This document shows, one piece after another, positions 53,980-63,511 of a stretch of DNA of 64,000 nt. The DNA is taken from the NCBI RefSeq assembly GCF_014694455.1, contig NZ_JAAUWT010000021.1, forward strand, positions 1 through 64,000, read 5' to 3'. The translations under genes and the position numbers were made by a program. Each line of letters opens with the position of its first letter. The first letter of the stretch is position 1. The stretch is from Vibrio sp. S9_S30 (GTDB lineage: Bacteria; Pseudomonadota; Gammaproteobacteria; Enterobacterales; Vibrionaceae). Below the pieces are notes generated by a model. It was not told the DNA's origin. It searched no databases and was given only the letters and a program-made list of their open reading frames with translations.

Positions 53980-55518
53980 CTATTCCACCGAGTACCCGAA
54001 TGCCATACTCGGTTCCTTTGCGGTTTCAACCCACACGCTTTTGGTTTGCGTGTATTCTTTTAATCCATCGTACCCGCTAGAGCGTCCATACCCGCTCTCT
54101 CCGAACCCACCAAATGGTGACATGACATGGATTGCCTTGTAGCTGTTGACCCAAAAGGTGCCAGCGTTAACCTGCGATGCCATGCGGTGTGCGAGACCCA
54201 CGTCTTTTGTCCACACTGCCCCCGCTAAGCCAAACTTGCTGTCATTCGCGATGGCAACAGCCTGCTCTTCATCATCAAATGGAATAACAGAGACCACCGG
54301 ACCAAATATCTCTTGCTGTGCGACGGACATATCATTGTTTACATTAGCTAAAATTGTCGGAGAATAAAAATATCCTTGCTCTCCACCTTCAATATTTGCG
54401 TGGTTGCCACCAGCGGCGACTTCCGCGCCGTCCGCTACCCCTGCCTGAACCAAGTGTTGAACATGGGTAAATTGGGGCAGATTGTTGATGGGACCAACCA
54501 TGGTGCTTTCTTCCCACGGTAACCCTTGCGTGATTTTCTTTGTGGCAGATGCGAGCCTTTCCACAACCTGATCATAAATGCCTTTTTGCACCAACAAACG
54601 CGAGCCCGAAACACAGCTTTGCCCTGCTGCCGAAAATACCGCCGCTTGTGCCCCTATTACTGCGCGGTCGATGTCGGCATCGTTAAACACAATATTGGCA
54701 GACTTACCCCCAAGCTCTAATACGCAAGGAATCACTCGCTGCGCCGCGGCAGAAGCAATAATACTGCCCGTATTGGGTGACCCGACAAACACCACTTTCT
54801 TCGTCGCTTTGTGCGCAATCGCTGCTGCGCCTGTGGTTCGCCCTAACCCATTAATGACGTTCACTAACCCTTGGGGAATGCCCGCGCTTTCAATTAATTT
54901 GACCAAAACCGTGGTACTGAGTGGCGTAAGCTCGCTCGGCTTTATTAACACAGCATTGCCTGCGCATATCGCTGGGGCGATCTGCCAGCCGCCCGTAAAG
55001 ATGGGGGCATTCCAAGGAGTAATTTGGGTCACTACGCCGTAAGGTTCATGACGCGTATAGTTTAAATGGCTGGTCGGAACCGGAATTACGTCGCCTGTTA
55101 GCTTGTCGCACCAACCTGCGTAATACTCAAACATTTCAGCCACTTTCGCCACTTCAACACGACAATCTCGAATCGGTTTTCCTGCTGAAATCGATTCTAA
55201 CCAAGCCAGATCATCCGCCGATTCTCGGATAACATCGCCGCACTTCCACATGGCACGTGCCCTTTCTGGCGCGGTTATCCCCCACCAGATTTTTTGCGCC
55301 GCAACCGCGGCTTCGGCGGCTTGATTAACCAGCGATTCTCCTGCGTCTTTATAGCTAAGAAAACGCCCTGCTGTGGCTGGGTTGGTTAAAAAAAGTGCTT
55401 CGCCATCACCTTCAACTAGACGCCCATCTACCCAACTTCCAAACGAGGTTGAGCCTAAAAGCGTGTTCAACAAGGATTCAACTTGCTGTTTGCCGTGGTT
55501 TTCGACAGTCACTTTCAT
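53980..55518 (-). CDS. aldehyde dehydrogenase (BADH-like)
   Basis: 512 residues, NAD(P)-dependent. Catalytic cysteine in GQSCVSGSR, glutamate in LELGGKSAN, and the proton relay TPWNAP near residue 168. Close in length and motifs to betaine- or aminoaldehyde dehydrogenases. Coupled by ATGA to the dehydrogenase gene upstream. Oxidises an aldehyde produced in the operon's pathway. Confidence 0.93.
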   Translation of the reverse strand: MKVTVENHGKQQVESLLNTLLGSTSFGSWVDGRLVEGDGEALFLTNPATAGRFLSYKDAGESLVNQAAEAAVAAQKIWWGITAPERARAMWKCGDVIRESADDLAWLESISAGKPIRDCRVEVAKVAEMFEYYAGWCDKLTGDVIPVPTSHLNYTRHEPYGVVTQITPWNAPIFTGGWQIAPAICAGNAVLIKPSELTPLSTTVLVKLIESAGIPQGLVNVINGLGRTTGAAAIAHKATKKVVFVGSPNTGSIIASAAAQRVIPCVLELGGKSANIVFNDADIDRAVIGAQAAVFSAAGQSCVSGSRLLVQKGIYDQVVERLASATKKITQGLPWEESTMVGPINNLPQFTHVQHLVQAGVADGAEVAAGGNHANIEGGEQGYFYSPTILANVNNDMSVAQQEIFGPVVSVIPFDDEEQAVAIANDSKFGLAGAVWTKDVGLAHRMASQVNAGTFWVNSYKAIHVMSPFGGFGESGYGRSSGYDGLKEYTQTKSVWVETAKEPSMAFGYSVE

Positions 55519-56447
55519 GAGTTTGCCTCCTTGCGCACGTAATCGACAATGCGATTAAAGTCCTCATAACCTGAAATGGTGTCTGCGCTGTCCGACCAAA
55601 CTTGAGTGACCTCTTCCGACACGGAAAGCGAGAGCCCGCACTCTTCCATCAACTGTTTTGCCAACCCCAGATCTTTTCGCATCAGCTGAGTGGTAAAACC
55701 TGAATCAAAGCGTTCATTCAGAATCCATCTAGGGAAATTCACCTCACTGATCGCACTTCGACCAGAGCCTGCGTTGAGCCCATCAATCAGAAGTTCCGGA
55801 TCCAAACCCGCTTTGATACCCAAGGTAATGGCTTCCGCCGTGGTCACCAAATGCGCGGCACACAGCAGATTATTCACAAGCTTGGCAACATGCCCGCTCC
55901 CCGACTTTCCAAGGTGCACCGTTTTTGCGCTCAACGCATCTAGAAATGGCGTGGCTCTTGTTAGCGCTTCTGGCTCACCGCCCACCAAAATCACCATGGT
56001 TCCCGCAGACGCGCCTGCCGCACCGCCACTGAGTGGGCAGTCCAGCATTTGGTGTCCGAGTCGGTTAAGTTTGTCGGCCAAGCCGCGGGTTACATCGGGC
56101 TCCGATGTGGTGGTGTCCATAATTAATGTGTTGGGTTTGGCGTGTTCAATAATGCCGCCTTCTCCTTCGATCACGGATTGCACGTGTTTTGCGGTCGGTA
56201 AGGAAAGCAGGATGTTATCGACAACATGGCAAAGGGATGCGGTATCCGGTACCACACGCACACCCAGTACTTTGGCGGCTTCTTGTTGCTCTACTGAAGG
56301 ATCCAGACCATACACCGTAAACCCTTCACGCAACAGCGTCATCGCCATGCCATGCCCCATACTGCCTAACCCGACAATACCGATGGCTTGCTGTGTATTT
56401 GTAGGTTGCTCTTTCGTTTGCTGCTCTTCCATATCTTCACATTCCAT
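55515..56447 (-). CDS. 3-hydroxyisobutyrate dehydrogenase-family oxidoreductase
   Basis: 310 residues. NAD(P)-binding GIVGLGSMGHGMA, then DCPLSGGAAGASAGTM and the catalytic-lysine region GSGHVAKLVNNLL. The family oxidises beta-hydroxyacids or reduces small aldehydes/imines. Start uncertain: GTG at 56453, ATG at 56447 and ATG at 56432 all lie in a Q/E-rich tail; none has a strong ribosome site. First gene of the six-gene operon. Confidence 0.88.
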   Translation of the reverse strand: MECEDMEEQQTKEQPTNTQQAIGIVGLGSMGHGMAMTLLREGFTVYGLDPSVEQQEAAKVLGVRVVPDTASLCHVVDNILLSLPTAKHVQSVIEGEGGIIEHAKPNTLIMDTTTSEPDVTRGLADKLNRLGHQMLDCPLSGGAAGASAGTMVILVGGEPEALTRATPFLDALSAKTVHLGKSGSGHVAKLVNNLLCAAHLVTTAEAITLGIKAGLDPELLIDGLNAGSGRSAISEVNFPRWILNERFDSGFTTQLMRKDLGLAKQLMEECGLSLSVSEEVTQVWSDSADTISGYEDFNRIVDYVRKEANS

Positions 56448-56589
56448 TCGCACTCAATAGAGTCATAGTAGACAAAGATCAGAAAGTGAAGAATGACAAC
56501 AAAGAGACTTTATTGTTCTAATTTTGGCAACACAGACTGTGTGGATCTGGAAGGCGGATTTTGAAGGTAAATGAGGACCAGATAAAAAA

Positions 56590-56613
56590 TAAGAGGCGTC
56601 GTTAGCGCCTCTT
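56590..56613 (-). terminator. terminator of msrAB
   Basis: AGAGGCG pairs with CGCCTCT; on the minus strand a T-rich tail follows. Lies just past the msrAB stop. Confidence 0.75.
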
Positions 56614-56691
56614 TGGGATTGGGGTCTCAAGACCTTAGGTATGTTGGTCTTAGTTATGTAGTTCTTAGCTTTAGAGAAAACTCAGTGCTGT

Positions 56692-57825
56692 TTACGCCTC
56701 AAATAAATACAAGTAGTCGCCGTAACCTTGGCTGTCCATTTGCTCCACAGGAACAAACTTCATCGCTGCTGAGTTCATGCAGTAACGCAGACCGGTTGGC
56801 TTGGGCCCATCTGTAAACACATGACCGAGATGAGAGTCGCCAAACTTACTGCGAATCTCGGTTCTTGGAAACACCAATTTAAAATCGGTTTTCTCAACCA
56901 CATAGCTCGTGCTAATGGGCTTGGTAAAACTTGGCCAGCCCGTACCCGATTTGTATTTATCTGTGGACGAAAACAGCGGCTCACCAGTGACTATATCGAC
57001 ATAAATTCCCGCTTCTTTGTTGTCCCAGTACTTGTTGTTGAATGGCCGTTCTGTGCCGTCTTCTTGCGTCACATAATATTGAAGATCTGTGAGTTTTGCT
57101 TTGATTTCCTTATCCGAAGGTTTCTCATACACCTTGGCTGAGGGGGTATTTTTCGCGTCTATCAATTGGCGCAACGTTTTCGGATTCTCTTTACGATCAT
57201 CACCAAACACTTCATCTAAGTACTGATCGCGACCAGAAGCGAAGCGGTAGTAGTTGTATTTCAGGCTACTCTTTTTGTAGTAATCTTGATGGTAGGCTTC
57301 TGCTGGATAAAACGTGTCAAACTTGATCAATTCGGTTTTCAACGGTTTCGGGAAAATCATCGCCTTATCAATTTCCATCATAAATTGCTCGGCAATCTGT
57401 TTTTGCTCCGCATTGTGATAGAACACAGCGGGACGGTAATGTGCACCGCGATCAACGAATGACCCTTTGTTGTCTGTCGGGTCGATATGGCGGAAAAAGT
57501 GGTCCAGCACTTCTTCATAGCTAACCACATTAGAATCAAACGTCACGCTTATCACTTCGATATGACCCGTTCCGCCAGAAGCAACTTGGCGATAGGTAGG
57601 GTTTTCTAGCTCCCCTCCAGAATATCCAGACACCACATCCAGTACGCCTGGCAGTTTTTCTAAATCAGATTCGGTACACCAAAAGCACCCACCGGCGAGC
57701 GTTGTTATTTCTGATTTACCCGATCCAGCTTTGTTTTCCATTGTATCTGCTGTTCCAGTTTGACTAAGTAAGATGAACAGCACAGGGACCGAGATTCCCA
57801 CTAATAATTTCGAGACTCTATTCAT
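56692..57825 (-). CDS. msrAB: exported methionine sulfoxide reductase MsrAB fusion
   Basis: 377 residues. An N-terminal hydrophobic segment (VSKLLVGISVPVLFILLSQ, residues 3-21) indicates export to or anchoring at the periplasm. The MsrA half follows, with GCFWCTES at about residue 46-53; the MsrB half ends in RYCMNSAAMKF with the catalytic cysteine and HLGHVF. Together they repair both stereoisomers of oxidised methionine. No thioredoxin domain is fused. ATG at 57825 has AAGGA just upstream. Confidence 0.94.
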   Translation of the reverse strand: MNRVSKLLVGISVPVLFILLSQTGTADTMENKAGSGKSEITTLAGGCFWCTESDLEKLPGVLDVVSGYSGGELENPTYRQVASGGTGHIEVISVTFDSNVVSYEEVLDHFFRHIDPTDNKGSFVDRGAHYRPAVFYHNAEQKQIAEQFMMEIDKAMIFPKPLKTELIKFDTFYPAEAYHQDYYKKSSLKYNYYRFASGRDQYLDEVFGDDRKENPKTLRQLIDAKNTPSAKVYEKPSDKEIKAKLTDLQYYVTQEDGTERPFNNKYWDNKEAGIYVDIVTGEPLFSSTDKYKSGTGWPSFTKPISTSYVVEKTDFKLVFPRTEIRSKFGDSHLGHVFTDGPKPTGLRYCMNSAAMKFVPVEQMDSQGYGDYLYLFEA

Positions 57826-58121
57826 AATTTCCTTAACGTCATTTTTATCAATGGAGTTACATAAGAAGACAGGCGTGGTCACAAAAAAGTTACAGCGATA
57901 ATGGAAATTTCTTTGCCTTCATCATATGCAGTTACTCAAAGCAAAGAGTCAAATCGGGGATAACCCTTCACGTAGAGTCCGTTCAGGATATAAAATTCGA
58001 TCCGCTTCGCATTAAAGGAAATAATAAATACATCAATGAGTTTCTTGCTTGATACCCTCTGATGAGAAAATTCGTTCAACGACTTAAATGACTCTAGATA
58101 AGTTTGGTTTGGGGAAGTGAT

Positions 58122-58343
58122 ATGAAACAATTATTCGCTTATGTTGGGCTGATGCTTTTTAGTTTTCTAACCAATTTTTTAATCTATACCCATTCTTTTA
58201 ATGTTCAGGCGACACCCTTTCTTCATGAAGAACGACGCGTCGAAAGTGCAGTGCTGATGTTTCAAACTACGCTTCCGGCTTACTTTTTGTCTTCTCTGCT
58301 TCTGACATTTTTGTTTTTCTTGGTTGCTAGAAAAATGAAATAG
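58122..58343 (+). CDS. small membrane protein of unknown function
   Basis: 73 residues with two hydrophobic helices (AYVGLMLFSFLTNFLIY and FLSSLLLTFLFFLVA) and a short polar loop between. Starts at ATG 58122 with GGGGAAG upstream. No family recognised. Confidence 0.6.
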   Translation: MKQLFAYVGLMLFSFLTNFLIYTHSFNVQATPFLHEERRVESAVLMFQTTLPAYFLSSLLLTFLFFLVARKMK

Positions 58344-58608
58344 ACCAGTTTCGGAACAGCTCAAAATTAATGAGAAAATCTCAGGCAGTTTATGTCGTAC
58401 CCTTTCTAAAACTCTACGTCGCAGTATTAAATCGAAAGAAAACATGGAACGTTACCACTTTCCTTTAAAAGCAATATTATGCATTTTCTATGTGCTCGTA
58501 TTGCATCTTATGAAATATCACATTCCAAATAGAGCGTATATTTCCAGAAAGTACGGTTTTAGAGAATGTAGATGTTCTCACGACAAGTACTATCTACCCG
58601 TTTTGGGG

Positions 58609-60588
58609 CTAACTCTTTTTTGCAACGGCTCCGCGCTTTCTTGTTGTCCCTGATTTTTTCGCTGTGCTTTTGCCTGTGCTGCGGCGCTTTTTGTAGGCTG
58701 GTCGCTCTACTTTGGGTAAATGCCTGAGCGATTCTGGAACAGGGCCAAGTTTTACTGTTTCCATTAAACCCGTAATTTTGGATTCCAATGCTTGCATAAA
58801 AGGTTGGTAGGCTTGGTTGCGCTCTGCCATACCTTGAAGTTGATGTTCCCAATTGGCGGTCATGTCTGGGTAGGTGGACTCGTTCGGCAGAGCATGGATC
58901 AATCCTCTACCGGCCGGAGAACTTACAATAGATTTGCCTTGGCGAGTAAGCAATTGGCGCTTGAATAGAGTGTCTAGAATGCCAGCTCGTGTGGCTTCTG
59001 TGCCTAAGCCATCGGTTTCACGTAGGATTTTCTTGAGCTCTTTGTCTTGCACAAATCGCGCAATCCCTGTCATGGCTTGAAGCAATGTGGCTTCAGTAAA
59101 ATGCTTCGGCGGTTCGGTTTTTCTGTCTTTGATTTCACCTTCACGGCAAGTGAGTACCGTTCCTTCTGGTAATGGAGGAACGGTATCGACCCCGTCTTCT
59201 TTCTCTGCGTTGTCTTTCCCCATCAGTATTTTCCATCCGGGATCAATCAACTGCTTACCAGACGCAACAAATGTTCCTCCAGCGATATCAAAGATCAGCT
59301 TGGCTTCTGCAAAGACGGCTGGTGGATAGAATTGCATCAGGTATTGTCGGGCGATCTGTTGGTAAATCTTCATTTCATTGCCAGAAAGCCCGTTCACCGA
59401 TGCCTTTTTAGGCGTGGGAATGATCGCGTGGTGGGCATCGACTTTACTGTCGTTCCACGCTTTTGACTTACGAGACAAGTCTGCACCTTGAACTGCCTGA
59501 GTGAGCTCTTTAGCGTTGTTAGCAATGGCGTCGGTTACCACCCCAGCTTGTGCAAAGTGTTCCACCGGTAAATAGCGGCTATCTGAACGTGGGTAGGTAA
59601 TCAGTTTGTGTTTTTCATACAGCGATTGGCAAACATTCAGCACATCTTGCGCACTCATGCCAAAACGTTTTGCGGCATCAATTTGCAATGCGGAAAGAGA
59701 ATACGGGAGCGGCGCGGCTTGCTTGGTTTGTTTTTGCTCCGATTTCGTGACCGTAGCGGGCTGGTTAGCGATACGTGAGGCGACGTTCTCTACCAGTTTT
59801 CGGTTGAGTACTCTGCCTTCTTCATCTTGCCAAGGCTTGCAGGCTTCGCTCGGTTTCCAGCGAGCACGAATATCAAAACTGCCATTTTGATCTTGATAGG
59901 GGATCAGTGCGTGTAAGGTAAAGTAATCTCTCGGTACAAAGTGTTCGATTTCTTCGTCACGGCGAACCACCAAACCCAATACCGGGGTTTGTACTCTGCC
60001 AACCGACAACACGCCTTGATAGCCCGCTTTTTGACCAAGCAAGGTATACGCCCGAGACATGTTCATGCCATACAACCAGTCGGCACGGGAACGAGCGAGC
60101 GCCGATACAGAAAGAGGAATGAAATCGCGGTTACTACGAAGCTGAGAAAGTGCACGCTTTACAGCAGGCAAGTTTAAATCGCTGATCAGCAATCGTTCCA
60201 TAGCCTCTTTTTTACCCTTGGGGACTTTGCAGTAATCAATCACTTCATCCACCAGCAGTTGCCCTTCCCGATCTGGGTCGCCAGCATGAACGATATGACT
60301 GTTTTCTTTTAAGAGTTTACGGATGACGGTGAGCTGTTTGCTGGCAGATTGTCGAGGGCGAAGCTGCCATTGCTGCGGAACAATGGGCAGATCATTCATG
60401 TTCCATTTTTTGTATCGCTCGTCATAGGCATCGGGTTCCACTTGCTCAAGCAAGTGACCGATACACCAAGTGACGATGTCACCATTCCCACAACGAATAA
60501 AGCCATTTTCGTTTTTTTGAGGCTTGGGTAGAGCGGCGGCAATCGCGCGACCTAAGCTGGGTTTTTCGGCAATGATGAGTCGAGACAT
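58609..60588 (-). CDS. topB: DNA topoisomerase III
   Basis: 659 residues. TOPRIM start (RLIIAEKPSLGRAIAAAL), DPDREGQLL, VQTPVLGLVV and the catalytic tyrosine in KLITYPRSDSRYL. Type IA topoisomerase that unlinks DNA strands at the end of replication. The C-terminal 30 or so residues are lysine/arginine/threonine-rich. Confidence 0.97.
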   Translation of the reverse strand: MSRLIIAEKPSLGRAIAAALPKPQKNENGFIRCGNGDIVTWCIGHLLEQVEPDAYDERYKKWNMNDLPIVPQQWQLRPRQSASKQLTVIRKLLKENSHIVHAGDPDREGQLLVDEVIDYCKVPKGKKEAMERLLISDLNLPAVKRALSQLRSNRDFIPLSVSALARSRADWLYGMNMSRAYTLLGQKAGYQGVLSVGRVQTPVLGLVVRRDEEIEHFVPRDYFTLHALIPYQDQNGSFDIRARWKPSEACKPWQDEEGRVLNRKLVENVASRIANQPATVTKSEQKQTKQAAPLPYSLSALQIDAAKRFGMSAQDVLNVCQSLYEKHKLITYPRSDSRYLPVEHFAQAGVVTDAIANNAKELTQAVQGADLSRKSKAWNDSKVDAHHAIIPTPKKASVNGLSGNEMKIYQQIARQYLMQFYPPAVFAEAKLIFDIAGGTFVASGKQLIDPGWKILMGKDNAEKEDGVDTVPPLPEGTVLTCREGEIKDRKTEPPKHFTEATLLQAMTGIARFVQDKELKKILRETDGLGTEATRAGILDTLFKRQLLTRQGKSIVSSPAGRGLIHALPNESTYPDMTANWEHQLQGMAERNQAYQPFMQALESKITGLMETVKLGPVPESLRHLPKVERPAYKKRRSTGKSTAKKSGTTRKRGAVAKKS

Positions 60589-60616
60589 AAATACACGTGA
60601 AAAGATTCAGATAATA

Positions 60617-60645
60617 CAAAAGCCACATTATCTAATGTGGCTTTC
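60617..60645 (-). terminator. terminator of the nitroreductase gene
   Basis: AAAGCCACATTA pairs with TAATGTGGCTTT around a 3-base loop. It lies between the nitroreductase stop and topB. Confidence 0.88.
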
Positions 60646-60706
60646 AGAATGCAAGAAAAACTGTTTTTTTATACAGTTAATTTGTATTACTACAGAAAAT
60701 AGGTTG

Positions 60707-61255
60707 CTATAGGAATTCGATAAATTGGCTTAAATCACGCTCTGGCACTTTCATCGGCGTACAACCTGGTGTACCTACGTAGAGGAAACCAACGATTTCG
60801 TCTTTGCCTTCTAAACCAAATGCTTCGTGCACTTTCGGGTGGAACATCCAGCTTCCTGAGCGCCAAAATGCTTGAAAGCCTTGGGCTACGGCTGCCATTT
60901 GCATCGCTTGAACGGCACATCCCGCTGAAAGGTATTGTTCCAGTGCGGGCACTTTTTCATGCTCGGTGACTTTGGCGATGACGGTAATCACCATAGGGGC
61001 ACGAAAAGGGGCGTTTTTCAGTTTTTCAATGACCGCTTCTTCACTGTTTTCCGCTTCAGCTGCCGATACTAGGATATCGGCCAGTTTTGCCAACCCTTCG
61101 CCTTGTGAAATCACGAAACGCCAAGGCGTGAGCCCTGCATGGTCCGGGGCGCGAAGCCCAGCTTTGATGATATTTTGAAGTGTTTCACCTTCTGGCGCAG
61201 GCGCAGAAAGCTTCGCAATTGAGCGACGATTCAATAAAAGATCTAGCGCTTCCAT
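60707..61255 (-). CDS. ydjA: nitroreductase-family protein YdjA
   Basis: 182 residues. FMN-dependent fold: RRSIAKLSAPAPEG at the start (phosphate binding), APDHAGLTPWRF, and the C-terminal GFLYVGTPGCTPMKVPERDL. A minimal member of the nitroreductase family; physiological substrate unknown. Monocistronic. Confidence 0.94.
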   Translation of the reverse strand: MEALDLLLNRRSIAKLSAPAPEGETLQNIIKAGLRAPDHAGLTPWRFVISQGEGLAKLADILVSAAEAENSEEAVIEKLKNAPFRAPMVITVIAKVTEHEKVPALEQYLSAGCAVQAMQMAAVAQGFQAFWRSGSWMFHPKVHEAFGLEGKDEIVGFLYVGTPGCTPMKVPERDLSQFIEFL

Positions 61256-61305
61256 TTGAAATCCTTATTTGTTTTTTTCAAATGTAGCACAAACCTAACC
61301 AAATT

Positions 61306-61328
61306 TAGCCCCTGCATTTGCGGGGCTA
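61306..61328 (-). terminator. terminator of fadH
   Basis: TAGCCCC pairs with GGGGCTA; on the minus strand a T-rich stretch follows. Next to the fadH stop. Confidence 0.8.
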
Positions 61329-61337
61329 ATTCTGTGC

Positions 61338-63341
61338 TTATAGCGATACCGCTAGCTTGACACCTTGGCGAATGGCTCGAACGGCATCAAGCTCACCCGC
61401 ATGATCCGCTCCGCCGATTATATGAAGCTTGTCGCCAAGTTTGACCCAGTCCGATTCAAAAGGTCTGACCGATTCTTGCCCTGCGCACACCACAACCGTA
61501 TCGGCGTCCAACAGTTTTTCATTCCCCTCGTGTTCTATGTATAAGCCTTTGCCATTCAGTCGCTGGTACTTCACACCGCCGATCAAATTGACTCCACGCT
61601 TCTCTAACGTGCGTTTGTGGATCCAGCCCGTGGTTTTGCCCGGTCCCTTTCCTACACGCCCCTCCCGACGTTGCAGAACCCAAACGATTTTATCGCTGAC
61701 AGAATCGGGGTAAGGGAATAGACCACCTGGGTGCTCTATGTTTTTGTCTATGCCCCATTCGTGTAGCCAATCATCCAAATCATGACCATTTGGCTCCGTT
61801 AGCATGGTGGCGACATCAATCCCAATCCCACCCGCTCCGATGATGGCGATTTTCTCACCGACAGGGGGTTTATCGCGGATCAGCGTTTGGTAGTCCACCA
61901 CTTTTTCCGCATTATCAAAACCTTCGATTTGCACGTCACGCGGCGCAACGCCGGACGCCATCACCACTTCGTCGTACCCTTCCAACATGTCAAACGTCAC
62001 TTCTGTAGACAACTTAAGGTTTACCCCTGTGGTATCAATGCGATTGGCAAAGTAGCGGATGGTTTCTCGAAACTCTTCTTTACCAGGGATTTGCATGGCC
62101 AAGCGGAATTGACCACCAATGCGATCGTTGCGTTCATATAAATCCACTTCATGTCCGCGTTCCGCTGCCGTGGTCGCAAAAGACAACCCTGCTGGTCCCG
62201 CCCCCACAACGGCGATTTTTTTCTTCTTCATTGCAGGCTGAACCACGATTTCAGATTCGTAACACGCCCTTGGGTTGACCAGACAACTGGCTCGTTTGCC
62301 TTTGAATACGTTATCTAAACACGCTTGGTTACAAGCAATGCAGGTATTAATGAGGTGACTTTGCTGTGCTTCTGCTTTGTTCACAAACTCTGGGTCGGCC
62401 AAGAAAGGGCGAGCCATCGACACCATATCCGCCTGACCAGAAGCGATGATTTTCTCAGCTTCATCAGGGGTATTGATTCGGTTACATGTGATAACTGGTA
62501 TATTGAGGTGCGGTTTCACTTTTTCAGTCACCCAAGCAAAGGCACTCCTTGGAACTTGTGTAGCAATGGTTGGGACTCGCGCCTCATGCCAACCAATGCC
62601 AGTATTGATGATGGTGACCCCCGCTTTTTCCAATGCCTTCGCCAGTATGACGACTTCTTCAAAGGTACTGCCTTCTTCGACCAAATCCAGCATGGATAAT
62701 CGGAATATGATGATGAATTCGTTGCCCACTTTTTCTCGAATCGCTTTCACTGTTTCAATCGGAAAGCGTATGCGGTTTTCATAGCTTCCGCCCCATTCGT
62801 CGTAACGCATGTTGGTGCGTTTACAAATGAATTGGTTGATCAAGTACCCTTCCGACCCCATGATTTCGATACCGTCATACCCCGCTTCTTGTGCAAGAGA
62901 GGCAGAATTAGCGAATGCGCCGATGGTTTTGCGAATCTGACGTTCACTCATTTCGCTGGGTGTGAATTTCGCAATGGGGGCTCTGATGCCTGATGCGCTT
63001 TGAGAAAAAGGATGCATCGCATATCGACCAGCATGAAGCAATTGAAGCGCAATTTTCCCACCGTGTTCATGCACGGCATCGGTGACAACTTTATGGGCTT
63101 GAGCATGTTTTCTTTTACTGAATTCGGCACTGAACGGGTGTAGCCTTCCTCGTAAAGTTGGGGAAAACCCACCAGTAACAATAAGCCCTACTCCCCCCTT
63201 TGCCCGCTCGGCATAGAAAGCCGCGAGCTTGTGCAAACCTTGCTTGTCTTCTTCCAATCCAGTATGCATGGAACCCATTAATACCCGATTGCGTAACTGG
63301 GTAAAGCCCAGATCCAGCGGCGAAAGTAAATTAGAATACAT
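61338..63341 (-). CDS. fadH: 2,4-dienoyl-CoA reductase
   Basis: 667 residues. N-terminal old-yellow-enzyme barrel (NRVLMGSMHTGLE, HAGRYAMHPF), an Fe-S cysteine cluster (CIACNQACLDNVFKGKRASCLVNP) and a C-terminal flavoprotein part with GAGPAGLSFATTAAERG and GAGGIGIDVA. Needed to oxidise unsaturated fatty acids with even-numbered double bonds. A FadR-like site lies upstream. Confidence 0.97.
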   Translation of the reverse strand: MYSNLLSPLDLGFTQLRNRVLMGSMHTGLEEDKQGLHKLAAFYAERAKGGVGLIVTGGFSPTLRGRLHPFSAEFSKRKHAQAHKVVTDAVHEHGGKIALQLLHAGRYAMHPFSQSASGIRAPIAKFTPSEMSERQIRKTIGAFANSASLAQEAGYDGIEIMGSEGYLINQFICKRTNMRYDEWGGSYENRIRFPIETVKAIREKVGNEFIIIFRLSMLDLVEEGSTFEEVVILAKALEKAGVTIINTGIGWHEARVPTIATQVPRSAFAWVTEKVKPHLNIPVITCNRINTPDEAEKIIASGQADMVSMARPFLADPEFVNKAEAQQSHLINTCIACNQACLDNVFKGKRASCLVNPRACYESEIVVQPAMKKKKIAVVGAGPAGLSFATTAAERGHEVDLYERNDRIGGQFRLAMQIPGKEEFRETIRYFANRIDTTGVNLKLSTEVTFDMLEGYDEVVMASGVAPRDVQIEGFDNAEKVVDYQTLIRDKPPVGEKIAIIGAGGIGIDVATMLTEPNGHDLDDWLHEWGIDKNIEHPGGLFPYPDSVSDKIVWVLQRREGRVGKGPGKTTGWIHKRTLEKRGVNLIGGVKYQRLNGKGLYIEHEGNEKLLDADTVVVCAGQESVRPFESDWVKLGDKLHIIGGADHAGELDAVRAIRQGVKLAVSL

Positions 63342-63370
63342 AGGGAGAGCTCACTTTAATTTTATAGTAA

Positions 63371-63381
63371 TGGTACGACCA
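63371..63381. promoter_or_regulatory. putative FadR operator upstream of fadH
   Basis: TGGTACGACCA differs from the FadR core TGGTCCGACCA at one position. It lies 30 bases before the fadH start, so FadR would repress fadH when acyl-CoA is absent. Confidence 0.6.
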
Positions 63382-63511
63382 CCCTAAAAGCCTCAAAACA
63401 AAAAATCAAACACCTGTTTACATTTTTACAACAACGATCAATCTTCTGTGTTTTTCTTCTCTAAGATCACGTAGGATGGAGTGATTAGCTAAGTACTTGT
63501 ATTGGAAAGAC

